DNA from: Paenibacillus ihbetae
Lineage (GTDB): Bacteria; Bacillota; Bacilli; Paenibacillales; Paenibacillaceae
Direction of reading: 5' to 3'
Length of the DNA: 64,000 bases
Assembly: GCF_002741055.1 (NCBI RefSeq)
Contig: NZ_CP016809.1
Location: 3,388,501-3,452,500, forward strand
Part shown: piece after piece, positions 62,419-64,000 of the stretch
How the letters are laid out: the number at the start of each line of letters is the position of its first letter
Numbering within the stretch: the first letter of the stretch is position 1
Translations under genes and position numbers: made by a program
The notes under the pieces: generated by a model
Databases searched by the model: none
Told to the model about the DNA's origin: nothing
The model's input: only the letters and a program-made list of their open reading frames with translations

Positions 62419-62862
62419 TTAATCATTTTTCTGTACGAGCGAACAGCTGCTCCAATTATCCATTGTAATGTACCCGCGCCGGACGAGCGCAAAGATCGTA
62501 TTGGTTCGGCAATACCACTCCAAGTTGGGTACGGATGACGAATCCGAGCCTGCCCCCTTCGTCAAGACACCCTCATACGTCCAGTATCCGCCTTTCTTCC
62601 AGCGGACAAGTCTCCCATGCTTCTTAGCTTGTTCCAACGCTTCTTGTTGTATTTCCGATAACGTCAATTCATCCTCACCACACAAATCCTGTAATATCTG
62701 TCTAGAAGACGGATGGAATATACCAATTAAAGCATAAGGAACTGAATATTTTCTGAATAACCCGAAGTGCAAACGACCAATGGACATTGTTAGACGCACT
62801 GATTCATCAGCTAGTAAGAGGATCAGAATACCAGACATTATATCTGGACATTCGCGGAACAC
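62419..62862 (-). CDS. Hypothetical small protein
   Basis: Predicted 147 residues (or about 122 from the ATG at 62787). The C-terminal half (TLSEIQQEALEQAKKHGRLV, then YWTYEG and EWYCRTNTIFALVRRGYI) is of a kind seen in several Bacillales hypothetical proteins with a winged-helix flavour. The N-terminus is doubtful because no SD is visible at either start. No function assigned. Confidence 0.5.
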   Translation of the reverse strand: MFRECPDIMSGILILLLADESVRLTMSIGRLHFGLFRKYSVPYALIGIFHPSSRQILQDLCGEDELTLSEIQQEALEQAKKHGRLVRWKKGGYWTYEGVLTKGAGSDSSSVPNLEWYCRTNTIFALVRRGYITMDNWSSCSLVQKND

Positions 62863-62914
62863 TACTTTATAATCAAATAGTTACCTTGAGTAACTAATTG
62901 GATGGAGGTTCCCC

Positions 62915-63343
62915 ATGAGCACCTACCGACATTTCTTTCAGCAGTACTTCAGACTGTACCGTCCGTTCGTCAATGAACTGAATCGGCGGCTCGAGGATTT
63001 CGGGCTGTACTATGCCCAGTGGTCGATTATGTATTATCTGGACGCGAACCAGTCGATGACCTTGGTCGAATTGTCCAAAGTTTTGTACGTAGAGAAGCCC
63101 ACGGTCACCAGAACGGTGAACGCGTTGATCAAACTGGGTTATGTGGAGCAGATCCCGGCTTCGGACAAGCGGGAGAAGCGAATCCGGTTATCAAGCAAGG
63201 GCATCGATGCCGTGCTGCAGATTCGTCAATTATTCGATGACTATGAGATGGAGATCATGGAAGGCGTCTCCGCCGAAGAGCAAGCCAGCGTCATCCGTGT
63301 TATGGAGACTGTCAGGGATAACATTATAAGAAAAGGTGATTAA
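62915..63343 (+). CDS. MarR-family transcriptional regulator
   Basis: Predicted 142-residue winged-helix regulator. The core is LYYAQWSIMYYLDANQSMTL, then LSKVLYVEKPTVTRTVNALIKLGYVEQI and the wing DKREKRIRLSSKG. SD GGAGGTT precedes the ATG. It is directly followed by an MFS transporter, so it is the likely local repressor. Ligand unknown. Confidence 0.9.
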   Translation: MSTYRHFFQQYFRLYRPFVNELNRRLEDFGLYYAQWSIMYYLDANQSMTLVELSKVLYVEKPTVTRTVNALIKLGYVEQIPASDKREKRIRLSSKGIDAVLQIRQLFDDYEMEIMEGVSAEEQASVIRVMETVRDNIIRKGD

Positions 63344-63344
63344 C

Positions 63345-64000
63345 TTGCAGCAAGAAAACTCCCGTGATCGTTTATGGAGCAAGGACTTTTTGATTGTGTT
63401 CGGCGTCAATTTCCTGCTCTTTCTTTGTTTTTATCTATTAGTTGTTATTATGCCTACCTATGCGGCCGAGGAATTCCATGCATCGACAGGAATGGCCGGC
63501 TTTGCTTCCAGCATCTTCGTGGTAGGCGCGCTGATCGGGCGCCTGATCGGAGGAAGCATTATCGAGAGAGTCGGACGAAGACCGCTGCTGTTGACCGGGC
63601 TGGTCTCGTTCAGCGTTTTAATCGGACTGTATTTCATTATTAACAGCTTAGCGGTGCTGCTCATCGTTCGTTTCCTCCACGGCCTGGCCTTCGCGCTGGC
63701 CTCCACGGCTACCGGTACGATTGCCGCTAGCTTGATTCCCAACTCAAGAAGGGGTGAAGGGACCGGCTATTACGGTGTCAGCATCATCATTGCATCGGCA
63801 ATCGGCCCTTTCATTGGACTTATGATTCTCGAGCATGCCTCTATGACAGGCAATTTCGTCCTATGTGCGATCCTGGGCGTGCTCTCATTGATATCCTCGT
63901 TATGCATGCGCATTCCGAAGCTGGTGCTGACCGCCGAGCAGCAGCGGGAGATGAAGGGCTTGCGGCTCTCCAACTTCATTGAGCTCAAGGCGCTTCCGAT
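63345..64000 (+). CDS. MFS transporter, 3' end outside window
   Basis: Open frame of at least 218 residues running off the window end. TTG 63345 follows AAAGGTGAT one base after the MarR stop. Helices 1-6 are visible: VFGVNFLLFLCFYLLVVIMP, then FVVGALIGRLIGGSIIERVGRRPLLL (motif A) and RFLHGLAFALASTATGTIAASLIP. A drug or metabolite efflux pump co-transcribed with MarR is likely. Not complete, so the length is unknown. Confidence 0.88.
   Translation, partial: MQQENSRDRLWSKDFLIVFGVNFLLFLCFYLLVVIMPTYAAEEFHASTGMAGFASSIFVVGALIGRLIGGSIIERVGRRPLLLTGLVSFSVLIGLYFIINSLAVLLIVRFLHGLAFALASTATGTIAASLIPNSRRGEGTGYYGVSIIIASAIGPFIGLMILEHASMTGNFVLCAILGVLSLISSLCMRIPKLVLTAEQQREMKGLRLSNFIELKALP

Overview
The window looks like chromosomal DNA of a Paenibacillus-like Firmicute. 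Supporting signs are strong AGGAGG-type ribosome binding sites, frequent TTG/GTG starts, moderate-to-high GC with AT-rich islands, S-layer homology (SLH) anchoring, sortases with LPxTG-type substrates, a Spo0E-type phosphatase, a PRD-type mannitol regulator and many two-component systems. No rRNA, tRNA or CRISPR array was seen. Species cannot be named from the sequence alone.

Left part (1-18.3 kb), cell-surface systems: the 3' end of a large SLH surface protein; a giant LPNTA-anchored repeat protein on the minus strand, divergent from a class D sortase; a DinB-like protein and a TPR+SUKH protein; then a second surface module made of a response regulator with a BTAD output, a second sortase and a 1443-residue LPKTG adhesin with Cna/SpaA-type repeats. 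The regulator and adhesin promoters share the motif ATTCAGAAAATRTTCA.

Middle part (18.3-52.3 kb), housekeeping and regulatory genes: a DesK/DesR-like two-component pair with a DUF418 membrane protein and an upstream 8-2-8 palindrome; a truncated dehydrogenase remnant; SelO; methyltransferases, VOC and DinB proteins; TetR and Crp/Fnr regulators; a large hybrid sensor kinase; a NodB deacetylase with a coiled-coil neighbour; a glycerophosphodiesterase-like protein; an FHA-winged-helix regulator; and the mannitol operon mtlA-mtlR-mtlF-mtlD. A complete IS3-family element (43277-44544, 3-bp AGG duplication, A AAA AAG frameshift site) sits in the loop of what was the mtl terminator. After it come an MFS exporter, a collagen-like small protein, an ArsR/SRPBCC pair, an LLM flavin oxidoreductase and a TetR-MFS-azoreductase cluster with two matching operator-like palindromes.

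Right part (52.4-62.3 kb), the most unusual region: five class I cyclic-di-GMP (GEMM) riboswitch aptamers within 9.4 kb. A tandem pair precedes a GAF/LuxR-like regulator. One precedes an interrupted small gene and two overlapping genes of unknown function. One precedes a second giant LPNTA surface protein, a paralogue of the 3831-8213 gene in opposite orientation. A degenerate copy precedes a Spo0E-like phosphatase gene. Four copies have an apparent terminator/antiterminator platform, read here as c-di-GMP-OFF switches. I infer a local c-di-GMP regulon linking surface adhesion, a transcription factor and sporulation control. The window ends with a MarR regulator and the start of an MFS transporter.
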